Assembly: GCA_963664465.2 (NCBI GenBank)
Contig: CAXXSU010000006.1
Location: 1 to 64,000 of the forward strand
Direction of reading: 5' to 3'
Origin: CAVOAK01 sp963664465
Lineage (GTDB): Bacteria > Pseudomonadota > Alphaproteobacteria > UBA8366 > CAVOAK01
DNA: 64,000 bases
Shown: one piece after another, positions 1-8,485 of the stretch
Position numbering within the stretch: position 1 is the first letter of the stretch
Layout: each line of letters opens with the position of its first letter
The notes under the pieces: model-generated
Database searches by the model: none
The model's input: the letters and a program-made list of their open reading frames with translations, nothing else
Told to the model about the DNA's origin: nothing
Position numbers and translations under genes: made by a program

Positions 1-155
1 CGTGGAAGACCCCGAAAATCTCGGCTCCGGCATGGCTGGAGCTGGTGACAGCCTAGTTAAACAATATCCTCCGGCAACTCACCAATTCTTAGAGGTGCCC
101 TGTAGTGTTCTTACAAGTCCTGTTTCGATTCGGGGAACAATAGAGGCCACACATC

Positions 156-474
156 ATGAGCAGAGCCGCATTCATCGAGAACGTCGTCAGGAAAGGCAAC
201 ATGAGCAAAGCTGAGGCCAAGCGCACGGTCGACCTGGTCCTGGGCGAGGTCGAGGCTGGGCTGAAGAAGTCGAAGAAGGAAGGCCGTTACACCATCGGCA
301 ACTTCGGCACCTTCACCATCACCGAGCGTCCGGCGCGCAAGGGCCGCAATCCGCAGACGGGGCGAAGCGATCCGGATCAAGGCCTCCAAGGTTCTGAAGT
401 TCCGGCCGGCTGCCACGCTGAAAAGGTCTGCGGGCACCCGATCCCTGGCTGACGTCTCCCGGTTTCGGCACTGA
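156..474 (+). pseudogene. HU-family DNA-binding protein, frameshifted
   Basis: The first about 69 codons encode a normal HU/IHF-type histone-like protein (MSRAAFIENV start, GNFGTF, and the beta-arm motif GRNPQTG). The frame is then lost. Removing one G from the GGGG run at 359-362 restores a typical HU ending (GEAIRIKASKVLKF, then RPAATLK) that stops with TGA at 472-474, overlapping the recQ ATG by one base. The repaired product would be about 105 residues. HU proteins bend and compact DNA as dimers. As read, the beta-arm and last helices are replaced by an unrelated 30-residue tail that stops at 452. It is either a pseudogene or a homopolymer sequencing error. A GAGG at 143-146 could serve as ribosome binding site. 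Confidence 0.8.
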
Positions 475-2312
475 TGCGCACGTTGGAGGAGCAGACAACC
501 GCCGCACGCCAAGTGCTGAGGGATGTATTCGGGTTCGACGCGTTCCGCCCGGGCCAGGAAGCAGCCATAGGCGCGTTGCTGTCGGGGCGCAGCGTGCTCA
601 CCGTGATGCCGACGGGATCGGGCAAGTCACTTTGTTTTCAGATTCCAGCTTTGATCACGGATGGGCTCACTGTCGTAGTGTCCCCGCTGGTCGCGCTAAT
701 GCAGGACCAGGTCGCGGCGCTCAGGCTCGCCGGTGTCGCGGCCGACAGCATCAATTCCGCAAATGGGCGTGCCGACAATATAGCCGCTTGGCGCCGGGCC
801 GCGGCAGGCGAGACGCGGCTACTCTACATGGCCCCCGAACGTCTGATGACCGAGGCGATGCTGGCCTCACTGGCACGATTGCCGGTGAAGCTGTTCGCCA
901 TCGACGAGGCGCATTGCATCTCGCAATGGGGACCAGCCTTCCGGCCGGAATACGAAGACCTGTGCGGATTGCGGGATCTGTTCCCCGGGGTTCCAATCGC
1001 CGCGCTGACGGCGACCGCCGATGAAGTGACCCGCGAGGACATCGCAAAGCGGTTGTTCGGGGGCTCGGTGGAGTCCTTCGTCCTCGGCTTCGACCGTCCG
1101 AACATCAAGCTGTCGGTGGAGATGAAACGCGACTGGAAGGGCCAGCTGCGGGATTTTATTGCGCGCCATGAAGGCGAGAGCGGCATCGTCTATTGCTTGT
1201 CGCGCAAGAAGACGGAGGAAACCGCCGCCCTGTTGGCGGCGGACGGCGTGCGGGCGCTTCCCTATCACGCGGGCATGGAGAAGGAGGACCGGGAAGCGCA
1301 CCAGAACATCTTCATGACCGATCCGGGCGTGGTCATCGTCGCCACCATCGCCTTCGGCATGGGGATCGACAAGGCGGATGTGCGTTATGTCTTCCACACC
1401 GACCTGCCCGGCAGCATCGAGGCCTATTATCAGGAGATCGGCCGGGCGGGACGCGACGGTGCACCCGCGGAAGCCCATATGGTCTATGGCCTGGCCGACA
1501 TTCGCATGCGCCGGGTGTTCATCGAGGACGAGGATGCGGGCATCGAGCGCAAGCGCCGCGAGCACAAACGGCTCGACGCCTTGCTCGGGTATTGCGAGGC
1601 GCCGGCCTGCCGGCGGGTAGCCTTACTGGATTACTTCGGAGAGGAAATCGAGGCCTGCGGCAATTGCGATGCCTGTCTCGACCCGGCCGAGCGTGCCGAC
1701 GGGACCGAGGATGCGCAAAAGATCCTGTCGGCCGTCTACCGCTCGGGCGAACGGTTCGGCGCGGCGCATGTGATCGATATCCTGCGCGGTACGCAGACTG
1801 AAAAGATCACGCGGACAGGCCATCACCGGCTGCCGACCTTCGGAATCGGCGCAACACGCGGCAAGAACGAGTGGCGCTCGCTGATCCGCCAGATGGTGGC
1901 GACCGGGTTCCTGCGGCTTGACATCGCGGGCTATGGCGGGCTTGCGATCACCGGCAAGGGCCGCGCACTGCTGCGGGGCGAAGGTGTATTCCTATACCGC
2001 GAGGAGACGATAGTTGCACGGCCGTCCGCCGCACCGCGCGAGACCCGCAAAAATGTATCGGAACATCCCCTGAACGATAGTCAGGCGGCGCTGCTGGATG
2101 TGCTGAAGGCGCTGCGGCTGGAACTCGCCAGGGAGCGCGGCGTGCCGGCCTACATCGTGTTTCCGGACCGCTCGCTGATCGACATGGCGCGGCGGCGCCC
2201 GCGCACCGAAGAAGAATTTGCCGAGGTCAACGGCGTCGGCGCGGCCAAGCTGAAGGCGTTCGCGACGCCTTTTCTTGCCGCCATCGGCGGCGTCTTGGCC
2301 GATGCCGGCTGA
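474..2312 (+). CDS. recQ: ATP-dependent DNA helicase RecQ
   Basis: A 612-residue RecQ-type 3'-5' DNA helicase acting in recombination and fork repair. Walker A is MPTGSGKS near residue 48, the DEAH box is DEAHCISQWG near residue 145, and motif VI is QEIGRAGRDG. A zinc-binding cluster follows (YCEAPACRR, then CGNCDAC), then the winged-helix RQC region and a C-terminal HRDC domain (residues about 535-605). The length is typical for RecQ. The aromatic-rich loop reads QWGPAFRPEY where the usual form is QWGHDFRPEY, so the conserved His and Asp are replaced. The start overlaps the stop of the repaired HU frame, and topB follows on the same strand, so the three probably formed one module of a mobile element. 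Confidence 0.93.
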   Translation: MRTLEEQTTAARQVLRDVFGFDAFRPGQEAAIGALLSGRSVLTVMPTGSGKSLCFQIPALITDGLTVVVSPLVALMQDQVAALRLAGVAADSINSANGRADNIAAWRRAAAGETRLLYMAPERLMTEAMLASLARLPVKLFAIDEAHCISQWGPAFRPEYEDLCGLRDLFPGVPIAALTATADEVTREDIAKRLFGGSVESFVLGFDRPNIKLSVEMKRDWKGQLRDFIARHEGESGIVYCLSRKKTEETAALLAADGVRALPYHAGMEKEDREAHQNIFMTDPGVVIVATIAFGMGIDKADVRYVFHTDLPGSIEAYYQEIGRAGRDGAPAEAHMVYGLADIRMRRVFIEDEDAGIERKRREHKRLDALLGYCEAPACRRVALLDYFGEEIEACGNCDACLDPAERADGTEDAQKILSAVYRSGERFGAAHVIDILRGTQTEKITRTGHHRLPTFGIGATRGKNEWRSLIRQMVATGFLRLDIAGYGGLAITGKGRALLRGEGVFLYREETIVARPSAAPRETRKNVSEHPLNDSQAALLDVLKALRLELARERGVPAYIVFPDRSLIDMARRRPRTEEEFAEVNGVGAAKLKAFATPFLAAIGGVLADAG

Positions 2313-2429
2313 ACGAGGAACCTTCGGAACCGGTTCGGCATTGCCGGCGATGATCGGCTTGCCGTGTTCGGATGTTCACTTTATGTTCGACCAGCCTCAC
2401 CGGCACGGAATGCTCCCGGACGGCTTGTC

Positions 2430-4886
2430 ATGACTGATCAAATCGTCATCACCGAGAAATCCAGCCAGGCGAAAGATGTCCGCGCCGCCGTCGGGGGCCG
2501 TTATGGCGCCGTCCTTCCGGCCGAGGGTCACCTGCTGGATCTGTGCGAGCCGGAGGACGTGAACCCGGCCTGGAAACGCTGGTCGGCGGTATTGCTGAGG
2601 CCCGACGAGCTATACGGCACCAAACCGGCCTCGGGCGGCAACAAAGCCGCGAAACTGAAGGCCATTCGCGCGGCGTTGCGCACCGCCACACGCGTCTGGC
2701 TGGCCACCGATTGCGACCGCGAGGGACAACTCATCGGCCAGGAGATTCTCGAGCATTGCGGCTATCGCGGCGAGGTTCTGCGGGTGCTGTTCACCGCGCA
2801 GGACGCGCAGACCATTCGCGAAGCGTTCGGGCGCGCCCGGCCTAACAGCGACCATGCCCGCCTCTACGCCGCCGCCGTGGCGCGCCGGCAGGCCGATCAG
2901 ATCTACAACCTGTCCCTGACCCGCACCGCGACCGTCACGCTTGGCCGGGGCGCGCGCGGCGTGATCGGTGTGGGCCGGGTCAAGACACCGACCCTGGCGA
3001 TCGCGTGCAAGCGCGAACTGGAAATCCGCGACTTCGTGCCGGTCTCCTACTTCGAGATCGTGGCCGCTGCCCATGTCGAAGGTGGCACCTTCCGGATGCG
3101 GCATGCGCCGAAGAACCGCATCCTCAAGCGCGAGAACGCGGAAACGGTCGTAACCGCAGCGCGGGACTTCGAGGGTCCGCTCGGCGTGCGGGTCGAGGAC
3201 AAGCGGCAACGCCCGCCCAAGCTGCACGATCTGCCTTCGTTGCAGAAGCTTTGCAGTGCCCGGTTCGGCTGGCCGGCCTCCAAGACCCTGGAGGTCGCGC
3301 AGGAGCTCTATGACGGCGCGGGCAAGAAGATCCTGACCTATCCGCGTGCCGAGGTGCGATGCCTGCCGGAGAGCGCGATCGGGGACGTACCGAAGATAGT
3401 CGCCGGGCTGCAAGCGGGGAAATCCTACGGCACCGTCTCCGTACCGTCGCCACCGGTGATCCGCAAGGGCCGGAACGGCAGCTTCCATGATAAGGGGCTT
3501 GAGGGCGCGAGCCATCACGCGGTCATCCCCAACGTCAACACGATCGGCGATCTGGGTGAGATCTGGCCGCGCCTGTCGGGCGACGAGAAGAAGCTGTTTG
3601 ACGCCGTGGCGCGGTCGTACCTCGCATCGGTCATGCCTGATTACCGCTACCGGCAGACGACCGTGATGCTGGATGCTCGCGGCTTCGGGTTCCGCGCCGC
3701 CGGGCGTCAGCTCATTGAAGCCGGATGGCGCGACGCCTTCCCCGACTGGCGGCCCGCCGAGGAAAAGGGCGAGGCGGCGCAGGTGCTGCCTGCCTTCCGC
3801 GACAAGGAGGCCGCACGGTTGCGCGATCCGGAGATCGAGGACAAGGAGACCCGTCCGCCGCCGCGCTATAAGGAAGGCACGCTGATCGAGGCGATGCAGA
3901 ATGCCTGGCGCTTCGTCGAGGACGAAGTCCTGCGGGGCCGTCTCAAGGAGGCCAAGGGGATCGGCACGCCGGCAACGCGGGCGGAAATCATCGGCGGGCT
4001 GAAGAAGCAGGGATTCCTGACGGCCCAGGGACAGAACATCGTACCGACCGACCGCGGACTGGCGCTGTTCGGGGTTCTCGAACGCGCCGATCCGGCCTTG
4101 GTCGATCCGGGGGTGACGGCGGAACTCGAATGCCTGCTCGACGATGTGGTGACCGGCAGACAGGAGATGATGGGCGCGATCGACGCGGTGTGCGATGCCG
4201 CCCGGCGCATCATCGGCAGCCTCGGGGACGGCGCCGTTGCCGGGGAGGCTGTAGAACTCGGGGTATCTCCAGGTGGGGAAAACGGCGGAGAGCGGCCACC
4301 GACGGCGGCGATGAAGAAATTTGCCGGTTCGATCGCCCGCCGCAAGGGTATCAAACCACCGGCGGGATACACGAAATCGGGCGCAATCTGCCGGGCGTTC
4401 CTGGATTTGCATGCTCCAGAGCGAACGGCCCAGGATGCAGATAGCAAACCCACGGGAGAAACGGGCTCCAGGCCGCCGAGTCCAGCGCAGGTGTCGTTTG
4501 CCGAGGCGATCGCGCGGGAAAAGGGCGTCGCTATTCCACACGAGGCCAAGGTCTGCACTGCTGAAATGTCGGCATGGATCGATGCGAACCGGCAACCGAA
4601 GCCTGCAAAAGGCCGCAAGGTGTCAGCGGCCGGTAAGCGCGCCTCCACGGTGAAGGGGAAGAAAGCGGGAACAAAAACACCGCGGACAGGAAAATCTGCA
4701 AGCGCCGCAGAAAGGGTGGCACAACCCGGCGACGCCCGGACGGGTCCGCAGACGGGCACGCCATTGCGAATTCCTTACGGAAACAAGGAGGTTGCACTCC
4801 AGCTCGGCGCCCGATACGCGGCAGGCGGCTGGTATGCGCCGCCCGGCGTCGATCTTGTGGCATTCCGCGAGCGTGAATGGCTGTGA
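2430..4886 (+). CDS. topB: Type IA DNA topoisomerase III with DUF5710 tail
   Basis: Topoisomerase III, about 818 residues from the ATG at 2430; the frame is open further upstream but that extension looks non-homologous. It relaxes and decatenates DNA through a 5'-phosphotyrosine. The N-terminal TOPRIM domain has VITEKSSQAKD and the acidic DCDREG motif. The catalytic tyrosine lies in LTYPRAEVR (the usual form is TYPRTD). GVGRVKTPTLAIA is a conserved family segment. After the core come two similar repeats of about 38 residues (near 623-661 and 682-720, each with FAxxIAxxKG), a Lys-rich linker, and a C-terminal segment with LGARYAAGGWYAPPGVDL that matches DUF5710. This architecture is common on plasmids and integrative elements, unlike chromosomal TopB. 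No zinc ribbon is visible. Confidence 0.9.
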   Translation: MTDQIVITEKSSQAKDVRAAVGGRYGAVLPAEGHLLDLCEPEDVNPAWKRWSAVLLRPDELYGTKPASGGNKAAKLKAIRAALRTATRVWLATDCDREGQLIGQEILEHCGYRGEVLRVLFTAQDAQTIREAFGRARPNSDHARLYAAAVARRQADQIYNLSLTRTATVTLGRGARGVIGVGRVKTPTLAIACKRELEIRDFVPVSYFEIVAAAHVEGGTFRMRHAPKNRILKRENAETVVTAARDFEGPLGVRVEDKRQRPPKLHDLPSLQKLCSARFGWPASKTLEVAQELYDGAGKKILTYPRAEVRCLPESAIGDVPKIVAGLQAGKSYGTVSVPSPPVIRKGRNGSFHDKGLEGASHHAVIPNVNTIGDLGEIWPRLSGDEKKLFDAVARSYLASVMPDYRYRQTTVMLDARGFGFRAAGRQLIEAGWRDAFPDWRPAEEKGEAAQVLPAFRDKEAARLRDPEIEDKETRPPPRYKEGTLIEAMQNAWRFVEDEVLRGRLKEAKGIGTPATRAEIIGGLKKQGFLTAQGQNIVPTDRGLALFGVLERADPALVDPGVTAELECLLDDVVTGRQEMMGAIDAVCDAARRIIGSLGDGAVAGEAVELGVSPGGENGGERPPTAAMKKFAGSIARRKGIKPPAGYTKSGAICRAFLDLHAPERTAQDADSKPTGETGSRPPSPAQVSFAEAIAREKGVAIPHEAKVCTAEMSAWIDANRQPKPAKGRKVSAAGKRASTVKGKKAGTKTPRTGKSASAAERVAQPGDARTGPQTGTPLRIPYGNKEVALQLGARYAAGGWYAPPGVDLVAFREREWL

Positions 4887-5004
4887 CCTTAGGCCACACC
4901 CGACGTATGTGGATGCCCCCTTTTGGTGCAAGCAACACTTTGCTCTACATGGCCCACCCCAAATGGCCGAAAACGCCGTCCGATCCGCTCGTCGAGCGTA
5001 CGGA

Positions 5005-5421
5005 TGTTATTCGGCGCCGAAATTTGACCCCCCTAGAATCCAGGGATCTCAAAAGGTTAGCGCGCCGATGGGCGTCGAACCGGCGCGCCGAACAACAGCC
5101 CGGCATTGTCGTCCGAATTGGCGGCCTTGCTGACAAGAGAATGATGTCTCGGTATTCACCCTGGCTCAAGTACGATATCTGGCAGCCCGCAAAGCGTCGA
5201 GCTCGGCCCTGGCTAATGTTTCGCGGGTTGCAGGATCGTCCTCCGGGCCTCTGTTTTCATCCGAGCCAATGCCGGCCCTGACCACCGGGAGGCGGATTCC
5301 AGGCAAGGGGTGGCCGACATACCGAGAGGTGTTGATCGGCGCGCAGGTTGGACGCCGATCGGCACGCTAACTCATTGATTTGGCGTGACCCTGTGGGGTC
5401 AAATTTGGGCGCCGAACAACA
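5005..5421. mobile_element. Mini-element (MITE-like) with IS21-type inverted ends
   Basis: The ends at 5005-5031 and 5395-5421 are inverted repeats of 27 bp with two mismatches. Both start TGTT, carry a TTCGGCGCC core and end AAATTTGACCCC. Sequences of this type (GCGCC next to AAATTTGACCCC) resemble IS21-family termini as I remember them. The 417 bp between them contain no recognisable transposase. Further GCCGATCGGC-like motifs occur inside both ends, as expected for multiple transposase-binding sites. I see no target-site duplication. It is probably an internally deleted IS. It explains most of the gene-free gap after topB. Confidence 0.55.
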
Positions 5422-5468
5422 GACGAGGGCGAGAAAACAGCTTTCGTTGCCTCGCCGAGAGGCCTCGA

Positions 5469-5906
5469 ATGATCCATTCGAAAACGGCGGCGATCAGGTC
5501 GGCAATCATGGGTAAAGCGGATGGCTGGCGCACGGGCCTGGCGGCGTCGCCGGGTGCCTGCACGATTCCACGGCCGGAAGCGGCAAGCCCGGGATCGCGG
5601 CCACGGTGGCGGGAATCATGGCGGGATTGTTTCCCGGCAGCGGGATCGGCGCTTCGCTCGACAAGCTGAATATGGCCCGCACACGGCAAGCGGCGCTGGA
5701 GACCCGTCCAAGCGGGGTGCCCTCGCGCTAGCGCAATCCCAATACCGGCAACGCAGGGGGGGATTACGCCGACCCGCACCTACAGATAGGTCGACTGAAT
5801 CTACTGCGGGGAATCCCAGCTCACCATGACCGCCGGCGGGCGGACCGGGCAAGCACACGGCATCGCCTGGCCACAGCCCAATGGAGTGTGGCGGGTATCG
5901 AACTAG
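5469..5906 (+). pseudogene. Decayed glycine-zipper outer-membrane lipoprotein
   Basis: No open frame covers this region, but pieces of one protein are visible in order. There is a possible start (MIHSKTAAIRS) at 5469. A lipobox VAGC is encoded at 5546-5557 in another frame. A glycine-zipper stretch GIMAGLFPGSGIGASLDK and ALETRPSGVP follow, then RNPNTGN. In a third frame come TPTRTY, YCGESQLTMTAGG and PQPNGVWRVSN, ending at TAG 5904-5906. These blocks match the usual order in glycine-zipper surface lipoproteins (SGVPxxWRNPxTGN, TPTRTY, YCREYQ, GxWxV). Damage includes a frameshift in the signal peptide, a TAG at 5729 where the family has Trp, a shift at the G7 run 5756-5762 and two more stops near 5787 and 5796. 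It is clearly non-functional. Confidence 0.65.
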
Positions 5907-6108
5907 CACCGCGCCTGCTCATGGCGGTCTGCCCGGCGCAGTAACGGCGGCGATCGATTCAACTGTCCTTGCACGGCCCAGCCGTTTCGGCCCCATCCGG
6001 TTCCGTTACGCCGGCGGGAACGAGAGCCTGAGCCGAAGGCGGGCGAGGGCGGATGCCGAAGAGGGTGTCCCCGCCCGGTTCCGCATTCACGCAATCCCGG
6101 AGACCGAC

Positions 6109-7353
6109 ATGTTCGAACGCGATATCCGCGACATCCCGCTGTCCCAACTCGAACTCTCGCCCGACAATGTACGCAAGACGCCGGCCGATGCTTCGGCCTT
6201 CACCGAGCTCAAGGCCTCGATCGCCGCCCACGGGCTGCTCGAAAACCTGATTGCCCGTTCCATGGAACCCGGCACCGATTGTGTCGCGCGCTACGCGGTG
6301 ATCGCCGGCGGGCGGCGGCTTGCCGCGATGCAGGCGCTGGCCGCCGAGGGCGCGCTGGACGAGGACCACCCCGTGCCCTGCCGCATGATCGGCGCTATCG
6401 TGGCGGCCGAAGAAGTTTCGCTGGCCGAGAACAGTGTCCGCGCCGCCATGCACCCGGCCGATCAGGTCGAGGCGTTCCGCCGCCTGGCCGATGCGGGCAG
6501 CACGGCAACCGCCATCGCGGCCCGCTTCGGGGTCTCGGAGCGCACCGTGGAGAAACGGCTGCGGCTCGGCAACGCCGCACCGGTGCTGCTTGAGGCCTAC
6601 CGGGCAGGCGAAATCGATCTGGACACATTGATGGCCTTCGCCGTCACCACAAATCAGGCGCGCCAGAGCGCGGTCTGGGAGACGGTCAGCCAACAGGACT
6701 ACCGAACTGGCGCCTGGCAGATCAAGCGCCTGCTGACCGAGAACCGGGTTCCGGCCACCTCCGCCATCGCGCGTTTCGTCGGCCTCGAGGCTTACGAGGC
6801 GGCGGGCGGCAGGATCGACCGCGACCTGTTCGCCGAAGAGGACGAGCGGGGGATCTGGTTCGACGATCCTGATCTGTTGAACAAGCTCGCCATGGACAGC
6901 CTCCAGGCCGCGACAAGGGAACTGGAGACGCGCTGGAAATGGGCCGAGGCACGGCTCGACGTGGACTGGAGCGTCACCGCCGCCTTCGGGCGGGTACGCC
7001 CACAACCGGCTGAGCCGACGGACGAGGAGACGGCCGAGATCGAACGCTTGCGGACTCGCAACGGCGAACTCGCCAACATGGATAACGACGGCTGGACCGA
7101 AGAATTGGTCGAGGAAGCCGAGGCCAACGAGACGCGGCTCGACGAGATCGAGGCCATGATCGAGGCCCGCGCGATCTACCGGCGCGAGGATATCGCCATC
7201 GCCGGGTGCATCGCCACTGTCGGCAACGACGGCGAACTCAAACTGATCCAGGGCCTGGTCAGGCCCGAGGACATGTCCGCGCGCGAACCTGGCGATGCGG
7301 ACGCGGCCGGGTGCTGTCAACTTAACGAAGGCAGGTCGCAGTTGAACGTCTGA
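6109..7353 (+). CDS. ParB/RepB/Spo0J-family protein, 3' end cut by IS6
   Basis: Plasmid-type ParB-like protein. The start is the ATG at 6109 (MFERDIRDIPLSQLELS), preceded by GGAG at a good distance; the open frame further upstream overlaps the lipoprotein remnant. The ParB N-terminal domain shows SPDNVRKT, VIAGGRRLAAMQAL and AENSVRAAMHPADQVEAF, followed by a helix-turn-helix (IAARFGVSERTVEKRLRLG) near residues 130-165. Such proteins bind centromere-like sites for partition or act as regulators on plasmids and ICEs. The native sequence ends at 7309 (residue about 400). The last 14 residues are encoded by the IS6 end. Relatives I know of are longer, so the C-terminal part is missing and function is doubtful. 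No parA is present in the window. Confidence 0.8.
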   Translation: MFERDIRDIPLSQLELSPDNVRKTPADASAFTELKASIAAHGLLENLIARSMEPGTDCVARYAVIAGGRRLAAMQALAAEGALDEDHPVPCRMIGAIVAAEEVSLAENSVRAAMHPADQVEAFRRLADAGSTATAIAARFGVSERTVEKRLRLGNAAPVLLEAYRAGEIDLDTLMAFAVTTNQARQSAVWETVSQQDYRTGAWQIKRLLTENRVPATSAIARFVGLEAYEAAGGRIDRDLFAEEDERGIWFDDPDLLNKLAMDSLQAATRELETRWKWAEARLDVDWSVTAAFGRVRPQPAEPTDEETAEIERLRTRNGELANMDNDGWTEELVEEAEANETRLDEIEAMIEARAIYRREDIAIAGCIATVGNDGELKLIQGLVRPEDMSAREPGDADAAGCCQLNEGRSQLNV

Positions 7354-8115
7354 ACTGAGCGGCTCAAGCAGCAGCGGTCACGGTCCGCCACGTGTTCATC
7401 GCGTCACCGCGGAATTGGCGCATTGTCTTGCGAGTGATCAGATGACGTTGGACATTGAAGGTGTTGTAGATGGCGGCGTGGGTGGAGAGAAACCTTTGCG
7501 CCGATCCTGATGACTTGAAGCCCTGCATCCTGCGTTCTCGTTGTCGAACCGGCAGGTGCGAATTCTCCGCCCGATTGTTGCTCCGTCCGCCGGTAAAGTG
7601 TTTCCCCGTCATGTTGAGATCACGCAATGCTGCCCCGTAAGATGGCAGTTTATCGGTCACCACCTTATTCGGCGCATACCCCTGCTTCTTGAGCAGTTTG
7701 CGCATCAGCTTGAGTGCTGCTTTCTTGTTCCTCCGGGACTGAACCAGGATATCCAGCACCTCACCCTCGCTGTCCACCGCCCGCCATAGATACATCCGTT
7801 TTCCGTTGATGGAGGAAAACACCTCATCAAGGTGCCACCGGTCGTCTGGTCGAGGGCGTGATTGTCTCAGTTTTCGGGCATAGGCCTGCCCAAACTTTAA
7901 AGCCCAGCGCCGTATCGTCTCGTAAGAAACATCGACACCACGTTCAGCGAGCAGATCCTCCACATCGCGGTAACTGAGCGGAAACCGGAAACACAGCCAG
8001 ACGGCGCGCTGGATTATCTCTGCAGGAAACCGATGTCGGCGGTAGCTGATCTTGTTCATAACAGGAAGCTACTCGCCACCCGCAGCTGACACCAGCCAGT
8101 TACCGTGACAGCACC
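7310..8115 (-). mobile_element. IS6-family insertion sequence
   Basis: An 806-bp element holding one transposase gene. The ends are inverted: GGTGCTGTCA at 7310-7319 and its complement TGACAGCACC at 8106-8115. The size and ends suit the IS6 family. The flanks (CGCGGCCG on the left, GTGCGCGC on the right) do not match, so there is no 8-bp target duplication. On the left the element cuts the ParB-like gene; on the right it abuts the middle of an IS1380 transposase. This suggests a replicative IS6 event with deletion or rearrangement of the adjoining DNA. Confidence 0.88.
7364..8059 (-). CDS. IS6-family DDE transposase
   Basis: A 231-residue transposase of the IS6 family, full length for the family. 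It starts MNKISYRRHRFP at the ATG 8059. A helix-turn-helix region (LSYRDVEDLLAERGVDVSYE) precedes the DDE catalytic domain: WHLDEVF carries the first Asp, VVTDKLPSY the second, and NNRAENSHLPVRQRERRM the Glu. IS6 enzymes move by replicative transposition and form cointegrates. The gene looks intact and fills nearly the whole element, ending about 50 bp from the left terminal repeat. Confidence 0.93.
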   Translation of the reverse strand: MNKISYRRHRFPAEIIQRAVWLCFRFPLSYRDVEDLLAERGVDVSYETIRRWALKFGQAYARKLRQSRPRPDDRWHLDEVFSSINGKRMYLWRAVDSEGEVLDILVQSRRNKKAALKLMRKLLKKQGYAPNKVVTDKLPSYGAALRDLNMTGKHFTGGRSNNRAENSHLPVRQRERRMQGFKSSGSAQRFLSTHAAIYNTFNVQRHLITRKTMRQFRGDAMNTWRTVTAAA

Positions 8116-8474
8116 GTGCGCGCAACCAGCTCCGCCGCATCGTCCGGATGATCCGCGAACGATGGCCCAACGTCGACATCCTGCTGCGCGGCGACAGCGG
8201 CTTCGCGCGCGAGAACCTGATGCGCTGGTGCGAGGGAAATGCCGTGGATTACGTCTTCGGCCTGGCTCGCAACGATGTCCTGCTCAGGAAAGCACAGAGG
8301 GTCCGCGGCAAGGCCGCCATGGCCATGATCGAAACCGGCCAGCCGGTCCGCGCCTATGGCGATTTCCACCACATCACCAAATCCAGAACCTGGGCCCGGC
8401 CACGGCGCGTCATCGCCAAGGTCGAACACAAGCCCGGACACCAACAGCGCTGCCGCTTCCTCGTCACTTCCCTC
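8116..8474 (+). pseudogene. Internal fragment of an IS1380 transposase
   Basis: This stretch matches 11307-11664 inside the intact IS1380 transposase (shared translation RENLMRWCEGNAVDYVFGLA). It begins abruptly at the IS6 right end and stops a few bases before the IS1595 end, so both gene termini are gone. The first about 70 bases differ from the full copy at roughly ten positions, while the rest is almost identical. The fragment therefore comes from a related but separate copy, or it is a mosaic. Confidence 0.88.
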
Positions 8475-8485
8475 AATCCCGGATA

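Noticed and set aside
2610..4595. 661-codon open frame on the minus strand
   Set aside because: It is the antisense shadow of the topoisomerase gene in GC-rich DNA; no family motifs.
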